A DNA stretch of 64,000 nt, taken from positions 3,472,001 through 3,536,000 of the forward strand of contig NZ_CP047241.1 of the NCBI RefSeq assembly GCF_009856625.1. The letters are read 5' to 3'. The notes beneath the pieces were generated by a model that saw nothing but the letters and a program-made list of their open reading frames with translations, was not told the origin of the DNA and did no database searches. Position numbers and translations under genes: made by a program. Positions within the stretch are counted from its first letter, which is position 1. Each line of letters starts with the position of its first letter. This DNA is from Aquitalea denitrificans (lineage in GTDB: Bacteria > Pseudomonadota > Gammaproteobacteria > Burkholderiales > Chromobacteriaceae). This document shows positions 45,211 to 53,352 of this stretch, piece by piece.

Positions 45211-46103
45211 GCGGCAGAGTGTACGCCAAGCGGGTGGGTTTTGACCCATTCCAGAAACAGCCGCGCCGGGCCGGACAGACTGATCTTGCGGTGGTAGGCC
45301 AGCATGATGGTGCGGGAAGGCTCGTGTTCTGCCAGCGGCAGACGGCACAGCGTGCTGCTGATCATCACTTCCGGCAGCGCAGTCCAGCCCAGCCCGGCTT
45401 CCACCAGCATGCGCAAGGCTTCTAGGTAATTGGACGGCTCACGCACGTCCAGCGGGGTGGCCTGTTGCTGGAACAGGTTTTCGATCAGCCGTCGGCAGCG
45501 GGTATTGCTGCCGGGCAACAGCGCGGGATAGCGCGCCAGGTCCTGCAGGGTCAGGGAGTCCAGCAGGGCCAGCGGGTGCTGCCCGGCTACGGCAAAGCAC
45601 AGTTTTTCTTCCAACACCGCCACATAATCCAGCGCCTGCTCGTGCAAGGGCGGCTCGGACATGAAGCCCAGTTCCAGCTCGCCCTGGCTCAGCAGCTTGT
45701 GGGTTTCGGCTGAAGTCTTGAAGTCCACGGTGAGGTCGATGCCCGGATACTGGCGCACAAAATCCGCCAGCACCGGCTTGAGGTAGTACAAGCCGATATG
45801 CTGGGTGGTGGCCAGATGCAGCTTGCCCACCTGGGCCGGTTGCAGGCTGCGCAGCAGCTGGCTGGCCTGCTCCGCCTCCGCCAGCATGCGCAAGGCGTAA
45901 GGCAGGAAGGCGCGTCCGGCTTCGGTCAGCACCGTACGGCGGCCGATGCGGTCGAACAGCGTGACGCGCAGGCCATCCTCCAGGCTGCGGATGCGCTTGG
46001 ACAGACCGGGCTGGGTGAGGTGCAGGCAGTCGGCGGCGCGGGAAAACGACGACTCACGCGCGGCGGTGACAAAGGCCTTGAGGGCGGCTAGGTGAAAATC
46101 CAT
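45207..46103 (-). CDS. LysR-family regulator divergent from ctlX
   Basis: 298 residues. Helix-turn-helix LKAFVTAARESSFSRAADCLHLTQPGLSKRIRSLE, then an effector domain. It is divergent from ctlX with 100 bases between, so ctlX (arginine/citrulline metabolism) is the likely target. The AT-rich gap contains TGGAAATGTCAAACA-type sequence near the LysR start, but no operator can be assigned safely. Confidence 0.93.
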   Translation of the reverse strand: MDFHLAALKAFVTAARESSFSRAADCLHLTQPGLSKRIRSLEDGLRVTLFDRIGRRTVLTEAGRAFLPYALRMLAEAEQASQLLRSLQPAQVGKLHLATTQHIGLYYLKPVLADFVRQYPGIDLTVDFKTSAETHKLLSQGELELGFMSEPPLHEQALDYVAVLEEKLCFAVAGQHPLALLDSLTLQDLARYPALLPGSNTRCRRLIENLFQQQATPLDVREPSNYLEALRMLVEAGLGWTALPEVMISSTLCRLPLAEHEPSRTIMLAYHRKISLSGPARLFLEWVKTHPLGVHSAA

Positions 46104-46203
46104 TCCAAATCATTATGGAAATGTCAAACAAATCCAACTTTTTGTTTGATCTTGATCTGGCTACTATACCAGCACCCTCCACACTCCGCCCCGAATTCAT
46201 CAC

Positions 46204-47196
46204 ATGGGAAATCAGAATCTGCCCTGGATTCAGCCGCTGTCGCTGAACCGCCCGGCACAACCGCAACTGGCACGCGCCGTGGTCATGGTGCGCCCGGTCG
46301 ACTTTGCCTTTAACGAACAGACCGGTGCCGACAATGTGTTCCAGCACCGGCTGAACCTGCCCGCTGCCGCAGTCACCGCCCAGGCCATGGCCGAGTTCGA
46401 TGCCATGGCACAGCGCCTGTCTGACCACGGCCTGCGGGTGATGGTACTGGAAAAAAGCCCGGACGGCATTGCCACGCCCGATGCGGTGTTTCCCAACAAC
46501 TGGTTCAGCACCAGTGCCGATGGCAGCTTGCACATTTACCCGATGCACACGCCCAATCGCCGGCAGGAACGGCGGGTGGAAGAACTTGCGCGGCTGTTGC
46601 TGCAGCATGATTACCAGATCAACCAGATCAGCTGGGTGGGCCACCCGTGGGAAGAAGAACTGATTCTGGAAGGCACCGGGGTGATGATTTTCGACCACGC
46701 CCGCCGCCGGGTGTACGCCGCCCGCTCGCAGCGCTGCCATCCGCTGGCGCTGTATCGTTACGCCCGCTTGCGTGGTCTGGACGATGTGCAGTTGTTCGAC
46801 ACCGCCGACAGCCACGGCGTCCCCATCTATCACAGCAATGTGATGATGTCGGTGGGGCAGGATATTGCGGTGATCTGCGCCGACAGCCTGTATCAGCCGG
46901 AAGAGCGCCAGCGGGTGCTGGCGGCACTGGAATCCACCCACGAAGTGATCCGCATCAGCCATGAGCAGGTGGAGCAGCATTTCTGCGGCAATATCCTGCA
47001 ACTGGCGGCACAGGACGGCACCCCACTCCTGGCCATGTCGCAGCGCGCCTGGAATGGCTTTACCCCGCAACAGCAACGGGTGCTGGAGCGTCACGGCCAG
47101 CCGGTGGTCAACCCCATTCCCACCATCGAAGCAGTCGGTGGCGGCAGTTGCCGTTGCATGCTGGCAGAGGTGTTTTTGCCACGACTGGAGCACTAG
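46204..47196 (+). CDS. ctlX: citrulline-utilisation hydrolase, amidinotransferase superfamily
   Basis: 330 residues. Guanidine-modifying (arginine deiminase-type) fold with conserved ATPDAVFPNNWFST near residue 90, EGTGVMIFDHARRRVYAARS and the C-terminal catalytic Cys in GGGSCRCMLAE. Family members act on citrulline or related guanidino compounds; the exact substrate here is inferred from the CtlX-like sequence. A single gene with its divergent LysR regulator, inserted between scpA and trpS. Confidence 0.82.
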   Translation: MGNQNLPWIQPLSLNRPAQPQLARAVVMVRPVDFAFNEQTGADNVFQHRLNLPAAAVTAQAMAEFDAMAQRLSDHGLRVMVLEKSPDGIATPDAVFPNNWFSTSADGSLHIYPMHTPNRRQERRVEELARLLLQHDYQINQISWVGHPWEEELILEGTGVMIFDHARRRVYAARSQRCHPLALYRYARLRGLDDVQLFDTADSHGVPIYHSNVMMSVGQDIAVICADSLYQPEERQRVLAALESTHEVIRISHEQVEQHFCGNILQLAAQDGTPLLAMSQRAWNGFTPQQQRVLERHGQPVVNPIPTIEAVGGGSCRCMLAEVFLPRLEH

Positions 47197-47597
47197 ACAC
47201 CTCCATGCCTCTTTGGCTCGCGCCGGACAAGGTGCTTGCATTGTATGGCGGGGCTGCCCGCCAGCAGGCAAGGGGGCTGCCTCGCCAGCCCCCTTGCAAC
47301 CCCAGGCGACCTCGACCGCCCGCGTATTTCCGCCAGCCCGACCACGGCCAAGGCGCCACCGAACTCGCGGCGCGCTATCGTCGCGGCGCTCAGACATGCG
47401 GTGGCTTATAACCTTGCCCGTGGCCATTCAGTCGGCGCGTGCCAACGAGGGATCGGGCATAGCGGTTCGAATCCCCACTTCCCTGCCACTCACCTCCACA
47501 TACGCACTCAGCACTACCTCAATTTCCCCGTAGAGAAAAAGCCGCATGACAAGCCATATGGAGGTCAGCGAGGGGTAATCCCTCCCCCGGAAAATGC

Positions 47598-47627
47598 AAA
47601 AGCCGGAACGTCTGTTCCGGCTTTTTT
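47598..47627 (+). terminator. rho-independent terminator
   Basis: AAAAGCCGGAAC, GTCT loop, GTTCCGGCTTTTTT. It lies about 400 bases after ctlX and may end its transcript or an unrecognised one from the gap. Confidence 0.8.
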
Positions 47628-47656
47628 ACATCCACCACCGCTACTACAGCATGGTG

Positions 47657-47763
47657 CGGCTGACAAAATAGCGTAGCGACCCTGGTGCAAGGCGCGCCGA
47701 CACAGGCAGTACACGACGCACGGCAAGGAGGCGCAACGCCGCAACAGGGGTTTTGTCAGCTGC
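47657..47763. repeat. long imperfect palindrome abutting trpS
   Basis: Outer arms GCTGACAAAA (47659-47668) and TTTTGTCAGC (47751-47760) match perfectly, 12 of 13 when extended. Inside, ACCCTGGTGC and its counterpart near GCAACAGGGGT can extend the stem. No T tail. It has the look of a dispersed intergenic repeat; copy number elsewhere cannot be seen here. Confidence 0.55.
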
Positions 47764-47765
47764 GC

Positions 47766-48962
47766 TCAGAAGCCCAGCCCCATCGCAGCGCGCACATCAC
47801 CCATGGTTTCCTTGGCCACTTTCTCGGCACGGCGGCAGCCTTCGAACACGATTTCCTTCACCCGGTCCGGATGGGTCAGGTATTGCTCGGCGCGTTCGAA
47901 CATCGGTTGTTGTTCGCGCAGCACGCCGTCGATCACCGGCTGCTTGCATTCCAGACAGCCGATGCCGGCGCTGGTACAGCCTTTTTTCACCCATTCGCGG
48001 GTGTCGTTGTCGCTGTACACCTGATGCAGCTGCCACACCGGGCATTTTTCCGGATTGCCGGCATCAGTACGACGCACGCGGGCCGGGTCGGTCGGCATGG
48101 CCTTCACCTTCTTGCTCACCAGCTCCGGCGATTCACGCATGGTGATGGTATTGCCGTAGGACTTGGACATCTTCTGGCCGTCCAGGCCCGGCATGCGCGA
48201 GGCGGCGGTCAGCTTGGCTTCCGGTTCCGGCAGGATGGTCTTGCCCTTGTTTTCCAGCCAGCCAGCCAGACGTTCGCGGTCGGCCACGCCCAGGTTCTGG
48301 CTGGCGGCCAGAATCTCGCGCGCAGCTTGCAGGGCTTCGGCATTGCCGTCTTGCAGATAGGCGGTGCGCTGCTGCATGAACTGCTTGCCCAGCTTGCCGA
48401 TTTTCTTGGCAGCGGCCTGGGCCAGTTCGTCGAAATTGGGTTCGCGGCCAAACAGGTTGTTGAAGCGGCGTGCCACTTCGCGGGTCAGTTCGATATGCGG
48501 CACCTGGTCTTCGCCCACCGGCACCAGCCCGGCCTTGTACACCAGGATGTCAGCAGCCTGCAGCAGCGGATAGCCGAGGAAGCCGTAGGTACCCAGGTCC
48601 TTGGTGGACAGTTTTTCGATCTGGTCCTTGTAGGTGGGCACGCGTTCCAGCCAGGACAGCGGCGTCACCATGGACAATGCCAGATGCAGTTCGGCATGCT
48701 GCGGCACCTTGGACTGGATGAACACCGTGGCCTTTTCCGGGTCGACACCGGCAGCCAGCCAGTCGATCACCATGTCCCAGATGCTCTTTTCGATGATGGC
48801 CACGTCGTCGTAGTTGGTGGTGAGGGCGTGCCAGTCAGCCACCATGAAATAGCAGTCGTGGCTGGATTGCAGCTCCACCCAGTTCTTGATGACGCCGTGG
48901 TAATGGCCCAGGTGCAGGCTGCCCGTGGGGCGCATGCCGGAAAGGATGCGGTTGGCAAACAT
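47766..48962 (-). CDS. trpS: tryptophanyl-tRNA synthetase
   Basis: 398 residues from the ATG at 48962 (MFANRILSGMRPTGSLHLGHYHG); the frame continues 414 bases upstream but this start fits the family. HIGH-type motif HLGH at residues 17-20 and KMSKS-type motif DGQKMSKSYGN are intact. The longer form (near 400 residues) is the beta-proteobacterial type. It charges tRNA-Trp in the cytosol. The C-terminal part contains a CxxC pair region (CPVW, GCLECKQ) that could bind metal. Confidence 0.96.
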   Translation of the reverse strand: MFANRILSGMRPTGSLHLGHYHGVIKNWVELQSSHDCYFMVADWHALTTNYDDVAIIEKSIWDMVIDWLAAGVDPEKATVFIQSKVPQHAELHLALSMVTPLSWLERVPTYKDQIEKLSTKDLGTYGFLGYPLLQAADILVYKAGLVPVGEDQVPHIELTREVARRFNNLFGREPNFDELAQAAAKKIGKLGKQFMQQRTAYLQDGNAEALQAAREILAASQNLGVADRERLAGWLENKGKTILPEPEAKLTAASRMPGLDGQKMSKSYGNTITMRESPELVSKKVKAMPTDPARVRRTDAGNPEKCPVWQLHQVYSDNDTREWVKKGCTSAGIGCLECKQPVIDGVLREQQPMFERAEQYLTHPDRVKEIVFEGCRRAEKVAKETMGDVRAAMGLGF

Positions 48963-49069
48963 GGTGTGATTTCCAGATGGTCCGGGAATGACAAAGCCTG
49001 CTCCGGATTGCGCATGCTGCGCACGCCGTACAGGCTTTGACGGCCACCCGGCAGGTGGCCTCCCGCAAG

Positions 49070-49711
49070 TTATAGAAACAGACTGAGCAGATGATACACC
49101 AGCTGGCGCAGCGGATTGAGCAAGGGCATCAGTACGCCGGTAAAGATCAGCGCAATGAGGATCCACATGCCATAGGGCTCCAGCCGGGAATACTTGTAAG
49201 CCATGCCCGGTGGCAGCAGGCTTTCCACGATGCGGCCGCCATCCAGCGGCAGTAGCGGCAGCAGGTTGAGCACCATCAGCATCACGTTGATGTTGATACC
49301 GGCCTTGCTCATCAGCGCCAGCGGCTCGGAATAGCTGTTGTTCATCACGATAGCCAGCTTGAACAGCAACACCCACCCCACCGCCATGATGAAATTGGCC
49401 AGCGGACCAGCCGCAGCCACCCAGCGCATACCCACCCGCGGGTTGCGCAAGGCACCAAAGTTGACCGGTACCGGTTTGGCCCAGCCAAACAGCACGCCGC
49501 CCATGATCAGGGAAATCAGCGGCAGTAACACCGTACCTACCGGGTCGATATGCTTGAGGGGGTTCAGCGTCATGCGCCCCAGCATGTAGGCGGTGGAATC
49601 GCCAAAGCGTTTGGCCGCATAGGCGTGCGCTGCTTCGTGCAGGGTAATGGCCAGCAGGACTGGCAAGGCATAGATGCTGATCTGCTGGATCAGTTGAGAA
49701 GTATCGCCCAT
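49070..49711 (-). CDS. site-2-protease-family (M50) membrane metallopeptidase
   Basis: 213 residues with about five membrane helices. The zinc site HEAAH lies in the second helix (ITLHEAAHAYAAKRFGD), and the second conserved motif NLLPLLPLDGG supplies the third ligand. Intramembrane protease by family; substrate unknown. The order trpS, this protease, YciO-like gene, PHP gene is conserved in Neisseriales. Confidence 0.9.
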   Translation of the reverse strand: MGDTSQLIQQISIYALPVLLAITLHEAAHAYAAKRFGDSTAYMLGRMTLNPLKHIDPVGTVLLPLISLIMGGVLFGWAKPVPVNFGALRNPRVGMRWVAAAGPLANFIMAVGWVLLFKLAIVMNNSYSEPLALMSKAGININVMLMVLNLLPLLPLDGGRIVESLLPPGMAYKYSRLEPYGMWILIALIFTGVLMPLLNPLRQLVYHLLSLFL

Positions 49712-49783
49712 GGCTTCTTTTTCAAATGGAAAACGTTGACCCCCACTAGATGGGGGCAGGCTCGGATGGTTCCAGTAGCGGGC

Positions 49784-50404
49784 TTACAGACCGAACAGAG
49801 CCGGGTCGCCCTTGCCACGACGCAGCAGTTCCACCCCCTCGGTCATGTCGATCACCGTGGTGGGTTCGGTACCGCACCAACCGCCATCAATCACCGCATC
49901 CACCGTGTGTTCCAGCCGCTCGCGGATTTCATACGGGTCGGTCAGCGCGTCCTCGTCACCCGGCAACAGCAGGGTACAGGACAAGATGGGCTCGCCCAGC
50001 TCTTCCAGCAGGGCCAGTGCCACTTTGTGATCCGGCACGCGCAGGCCGATGGTGGCGCGCTTGGGGTGCAGGGTGCGGCGCGGTACTTCCTTGGTGGCCT
50101 GCAGGATGAAGGTGTAGCTGCCGGGCGTGGCGGCCTTGAGCTGGCGGAACTGGCTGTTGTCGACGCGGGCGTAGTTGGCCAGCTCGGACAGGTTGTGACA
50201 TACCAGCGTCAGGTGGTGTTTGAGCTCGATCTGGCGGATGGCCAGAATGCGCTCCATCGCCTTCTTGTCGCCCAGCATGCAGCCCAGCGCGTAACAGGAG
50301 TCGGTGGGATACACCACCACCCCGCCATTGCGCAGGATGTTGGCTGCTTCCCGGATCAGCCGCGCCTGCGGATTGTCCGGGTGAATCATGAAAAACTGTG
50401 CCAT
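49784..50404 (-). CDS. YciO/Sua5-family L-threonylcarbamoyladenylate synthase-like protein
   Basis: 206 residues. YrdC-like fold with YPTDSCYALGCMLG near residue 36, KHHLTLVCHNLSELANYARVD and TIGLRVPDHKVAL. It resembles YciO rather than the essential TsaC; YciO's role is less certain, possibly threonylcarbamoyl-AMP formation or hydrolysis. 72 bases separate it from the protease gene and 20 from the PHP gene. Confidence 0.88.
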   Translation of the reverse strand: MAQFFMIHPDNPQARLIREAANILRNGGVVVYPTDSCYALGCMLGDKKAMERILAIRQIELKHHLTLVCHNLSELANYARVDNSQFRQLKAATPGSYTFILQATKEVPRRTLHPKRATIGLRVPDHKVALALLEELGEPILSCTLLLPGDEDALTDPYEIRERLEHTVDAVIDGGWCGTEPTTVIDMTEGVELLRRGKGDPALFGL

Positions 50405-50424
50405 GTGTGTGCTTTAGTGTTGGT

Positions 50425-51291
50425 TTATGCCGCACGCGGAGCGCGGATAATGCGCTCCTGCAATGCCAGCCATACCGGCTGGCAGATGGGCGGCAGGTCA
50501 TCGGTACGGCCCACGTCGCGGCCACCTTCGCCGGGCGCATGAAAATCGCTGCCGGCACTGGACAGCAGGCCGTAGCGCTGGGCGATCAACGCATACTTGT
50601 GCATGTCGTCCAGGCTGTGGCTGCCACTGGCCACCTCGATACCCTGGCCGCCAGCGTCCTTGAAGTCCAGAATCAGCCGCTCGATCAGGGTGCGTCCCAT
50701 ATCGTAGCGACCGGGATGGGCAATCACCGCCATGCCGCCAGAAGCAACAATCCAGCCCACTGCATCGGCCAGATTGGCCCATTCATGCGGCACATAGCCA
50801 GGCTTGCCCGGTGTCAGGTATTTGCGAAACACCGTGCGCACGTCCTTGACCTCGCCGCTGTTCACCAGAAAACGGGCAAAGTGGGTGCGGCCTATCATTT
50901 CCGGGTTTTCGCAGACGGCCATGGCACCATCGAAAGCGCCATGAATACCGATGCGGGCCAGCGAGTCGGACATCTCTTGCGCCCGCTGCACCCGGCCATC
51001 GCGGATGGACTGCAAGCCCGCCTTGAGTGCCGGATGTTCCGGGTCTATTCCCAGCCCGACAATATGCACGGTGTGCTTGCCATTCCAGGTGACCGAGACT
51101 TCCACGCCATTGAGAAAATCCACGCCGTGGGCCGCAGCTGTGGCACGGGCATCAGCCAGGCCGTGGGTACAGTCGTGGTCGGTCAGCGCCACCAGCGTGG
51201 CTTCACGTTCGGCGGCACGGGCAATCACCTCGGCTGGCGGCAGCGCACCGTCGGAGGCATGGGAATGAAAATGCAGGTCAATGCTGGCCAT
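50425..51291 (-). CDS. rnm: PHP-domain phosphatase / RNase AM-like
   Basis: 288 residues. PHP metal-site motifs: DLHFHSHASDGAL at the N terminus, LTDHDCTHG, GVEVSVTW and the C-terminal GSDFHAPGE. Homologues are 3',5'-nucleoside bisphosphate phosphatases that also trim RNA 5' ends. Three bases from the next gene in the run; all on the minus strand. Confidence 0.88.
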   Translation of the reverse strand: MASIDLHFHSHASDGALPPAEVIARAAEREATLVALTDHDCTHGLADARATAAAHGVDFLNGVEVSVTWNGKHTVHIVGLGIDPEHPALKAGLQSIRDGRVQRAQEMSDSLARIGIHGAFDGAMAVCENPEMIGRTHFARFLVNSGEVKDVRTVFRKYLTPGKPGYVPHEWANLADAVGWIVASGGMAVIAHPGRYDMGRTLIERLILDFKDAGGQGIEVASGSHSLDDMHKYALIAQRYGLLSSAGSDFHAPGEGGRDVGRTDDLPPICQPVWLALQERIIRAPRAA

Positions 51292-51294
51292 CTA

Positions 51295-51492
51295 TCAGTT
51301 TCCGTCCTTGCTCTGCCGGGCCTGCTGGCGCGCCTGCCAGGCAGCAAGCCGGCTGCGGTAATCGCGCAGCTCGGCGTAATAGGTGTCGAGAATGCAGGGG
51401 TCGCAACCACTGCCGCAGCACATGTCGTCGGTGACTTCAAACGGCGGCTGCGGCATCGGGTCGTCATCCGGCGGCAAGACAGCCTCGGACAT
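51295..51492 (-). CDS. small Cys-rich oxidoreductase-like protein
   Basis: 65 residues. The core CCGSGCDPCILDTYYAEL matches the oxidoreductase-like N-terminal domain (Oxidored_like), with four Cys that could bind metal or be redox-active. The C terminus is a charged helix. It overlaps the S4 gene's stop by one base (TGATG), so the two are coupled. Function of the family is poorly known. Confidence 0.8.
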   Translation of the reverse strand: MSEAVLPPDDDPMPQPPFEVTDDMCCGSGCDPCILDTYYAELRDYRSRLAAWQARQQARQSKDGN

Positions 51493-51707
51493 CAGGCCGC
51501 CACCACCGTGATGGTAAAGCCCTCACCGCTGACAACCTGACCGGGGCGGATCTTGCAGGTTTTGCGCAGCTCCTGTGCACCGTCCACCGCAACATTGCCC
51601 TCGGCAATGAAATGTTTGGCTTCACCGCCGGATGAACACACGCTGCAGGTTTTCAACAGATCACACAGGGCGATGTATTCATTACGCAATTGAAAGGTTT
51701 CATTCAT
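51492..51707 (-). CDS. S4-domain RNA-binding protein (YbcJ-like)
   Basis: 71 residues from the ATG at 51707 (MNETFQLRNEYIALCDLLK); the frame extends 40 residues upstream through the repeat region but those residues are unlike the family. S4 core with GNVAVDGAQELRKTCKIRPGQVV. Probable ribosomal-RNA or tRNA binding. A DnaA-box-like sequence is directly before its start. Confidence 0.88.
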   Translation of the reverse strand: MNETFQLRNEYIALCDLLKTCSVCSSGGEAKHFIAEGNVAVDGAQELRKTCKIRPGQVVSGEGFTITVVAA

Positions 51708-51921
51708 TTTTACACATCCATTCTGGACAGGCTTGTGCACCGCTTGTGGACAAGACCTGCAACTATTTGAGCAAAAAGCATAAATTGGCACTGCCTGTTT
51801 TTTAGGCAGAGGCTTCAGGTTTTCCACCCACTGACGGGACAGAGCTGTGAGCGGCCTGTGGAAAAGAAGAACAAGACCCTGAAAATTAAAGACTTTGTCA
51901 GAGCTGATTATTTTTTAAGCT
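51708..51921. repeat. repeat copies A and B with DnaA-box-like sites
   Basis: Copy A: TTTTACACA (51708-51716), GGACAGGCTTGTGCACCGC (51725-51743) running into TTGTGGACAAG, and the tail CTGCCTGTTTTTTAGGCAG (51791-51809). Copy B: TTTTCCACC (51820-51828), GGGACAG with TGTGGAAAA (51857-51865), and a diverged tail (51901-51921) that runs into the 3' end of the NadR-like gene. TTTTACACA and TGTGGAAAA (reversed) fit the DnaA consensus TTWTNCACA. Confidence 0.75.
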
Positions 51922-52464
51922 ATTTCCACCCCATTCCGGCAGCTGCCGCAAGGCATGCCAAGCTTGCTGCAGGCGCTGTGCTTCGCTGCCTTGCAACAAG
52001 ACGGCGGCAATGCCCACCCCCGCCAGTTCGGCCTGATACAAGCCCAGCAGCCAGTCGCGTTCCTGTGGATGGCTGCGCAGCGGGTCTGGCTGCCAGGGGA
52101 TGTCTGTTGCCGTCAACAGGGTCAGCACATAGTCCTGTGGGCGGTAATGCTGCAGTAAGGCGGGCGATGCCTGCCCGAATGCCACTTCCGCCCATATCTT
52201 GCAGGTCAGCACCGTGGTGTCGCAGATCAGCCAGCCATGCTGCCGTGCCGCCGCCTGTTCGGCCTGCAACTGCCCGCAGGCAATGGCCTCGATGTCGGAC
52301 ATCGCCACCTGGTACGGGCGGTTGGCGTAGTAGTCACGCGCATATTCCGTCACATGGCTGGCACGCACGCCTTGCGCCTGCATGCTGGCGGCCAGTTGGG
52401 CCGACAAGGTGCTCTTGCCACAGGACTCCGGCCCGACCACGGCAATTCGGTGAATGATGCTCAC
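51898..52464 (-). CDS. NadR-like AAA ATPase / nicotinamide-riboside-kinase-like protein
   Basis: 188 residues. P-loop GPESCGKSTLSAQLAA at residues 11-26, then HVTEYARDYYANRP as in the kinase domain of NadR, and LTLLTATDIPWQPDPLRSHPQER. It lacks the NadR repressor and adenylyltransferase domains. Likely phosphorylates nicotinamide riboside for NAD salvage, or a related substrate. Its C-terminal residues are encoded by repeat copy B's tail, and repeats flank it on both sides. Confidence 0.82.
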   Translation of the reverse strand: MSIIHRIAVVGPESCGKSTLSAQLAASMQAQGVRASHVTEYARDYYANRPYQVAMSDIEAIACGQLQAEQAAARQHGWLICDTTVLTCKIWAEVAFGQASPALLQHYRPQDYVLTLLTATDIPWQPDPLRSHPQERDWLLGLYQAELAGVGIAAVLLQGSEAQRLQQAWHALRQLPEWGGNSLKNNQL

Positions 52465-52551
52465 GGCAAACCTGCTGCCAAAGAGTGTAATTATACGTCG
52501 GCTTGCCTGTGCATCAGTAGTCTTGCCTGTGTTTTATGTTGCTCAGGCTGC

Positions 52552-53280
52552 TTTTCTCACCGCAAGCGGGGACAGCCCTGTGCGTGAGCTGTGGACAAGA
52601 CAGACAAGTTGCTGAATGGCAAAGCACTTTGCTGAACCGCCTGTTTTTTAGGCAGCCAAGTCGCTATTTCCCGCGGCGGTCTGTTACGAACAGCAATACC
52701 ACCCGGCTGACGCTTTTGCACATCGGCCGGGGAAAGGCTTGTGCACGGTCTGTGGGCAAATGCACTAAGTCACTGATCTGGTAGATTCTTTCAGCGCCGC
52801 CTGTTTTTTAGGCAATTACTGTTTGGCACGGAAAATACCCGCTTTTTGCTTGCTCTAGCGTGCACAAATCAGCGACGAGGCCGCTAAACAGCGGGTTAGT
52901 CCGAGTTTTACACACCCTGCGGGGACAGGCTTGTGCACCGCCTGTGGGCAAGTCCGCCAAATACATGAATCAGCATGTATTTTTTTGCAGTGCCTATTTT
53001 TTAGTCAATGGATGACACTGCGGCTTATTCTGCCCGGCGCCATGGCGGTGGGTCACCAGACTGTGTTTTTGCACACACAGCGGGGACAGGCTTGTGTGTG
53101 GTCTGTGGACAAACAGCTTAAGTCACTGAGACTAAACGGTCTTTGTACCACTGCCTGTTTTTTGTGCAAAAAATGATTTTTCCCACGCCTGCCGTGTACC
53201 GATATGTGGAGGGGGTGTGGATAAACGTGGCAAGTAACTGATGCTACAGCACAAATCTGGACTGCTCATTTTTTGGGCAG
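52552..53280. repeat. repeat copies C to G with DnaA-box-like sites
   Basis: In the 888-base gap before ansA, five more copies start with GGGGACAG-type cores at 52568, 52729, 52921 and 53082, and a diverged one near 53190-53224. Upstream of each core is a TTTTNCACA-type site (TTTTGCACA 52714-52722, TTTTACACA 52906-52914, TTTTGCACA 53067-53075), six bases before the GGGG. Copy G has TGTGGATAA (53216-53224), the exact reverse of the DnaA box TTATCCACA. Each copy ends in a GCCTGTTTTTTAGGC-like tail about 70 bases after its core start. No gene seen in the gap. Confidence 0.8.
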
Positions 53281-53302
53281 CCACCACCATGGTTACGGCA
53301 AG

Positions 53303-53329
53303 AAAAAAGGCGTGCCACAGGCACGCCTT
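53303..53329 (-). terminator. terminator of ansA
   Basis: On the minus strand AAGGCGTGCC, TGT loop, GGCACGCCTT and a T run, 24 bases after the ansA stop. Confidence 0.85.
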
Positions 53330-53352
53330 GCATGGCCGAATTACACCCGATG

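Larger units (their letters stand above)
47197..47765. other. 569-base intergenic region without a recognised gene
   Basis: GC-rich and gene-free on both strands. It holds a perfect 12-bp hairpin without T tail (arms 47268-47279 and 47286-47297), a tRNA T-arm-like sequence around 47466 that does not fold as a tRNA, the terminator at 47598-47627 and the 100-bp inverted-repeat element next to the trpS stop. Confidence 0.5.

Noticed and set aside
47440..47510. tRNA gene near the GGTTCGAATCCCC sequence
   Set aside because: The T-loop-like sequence is present but the T stem has two mismatches and no acceptor, D or anticodon arms can be drawn.
47685..49040. 451-residue plus-strand open frame
   Set aside because: Antisense to trpS, which has intact synthetase motifs.
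51708..53280. CRISPR array
   Set aside because: Repeat units are long and imperfect, spacing varies (about 111 to 192 bases), and there are no unique spacers of constant size or cas genes.
51708..53280. Chromosomal replication origin
   Set aside because: DnaA-box-like sites are there, but there is no dnaA, dnaN, rpmH or gidA nearby and no clear unwinding element; kept as a DnaA-site cluster instead.
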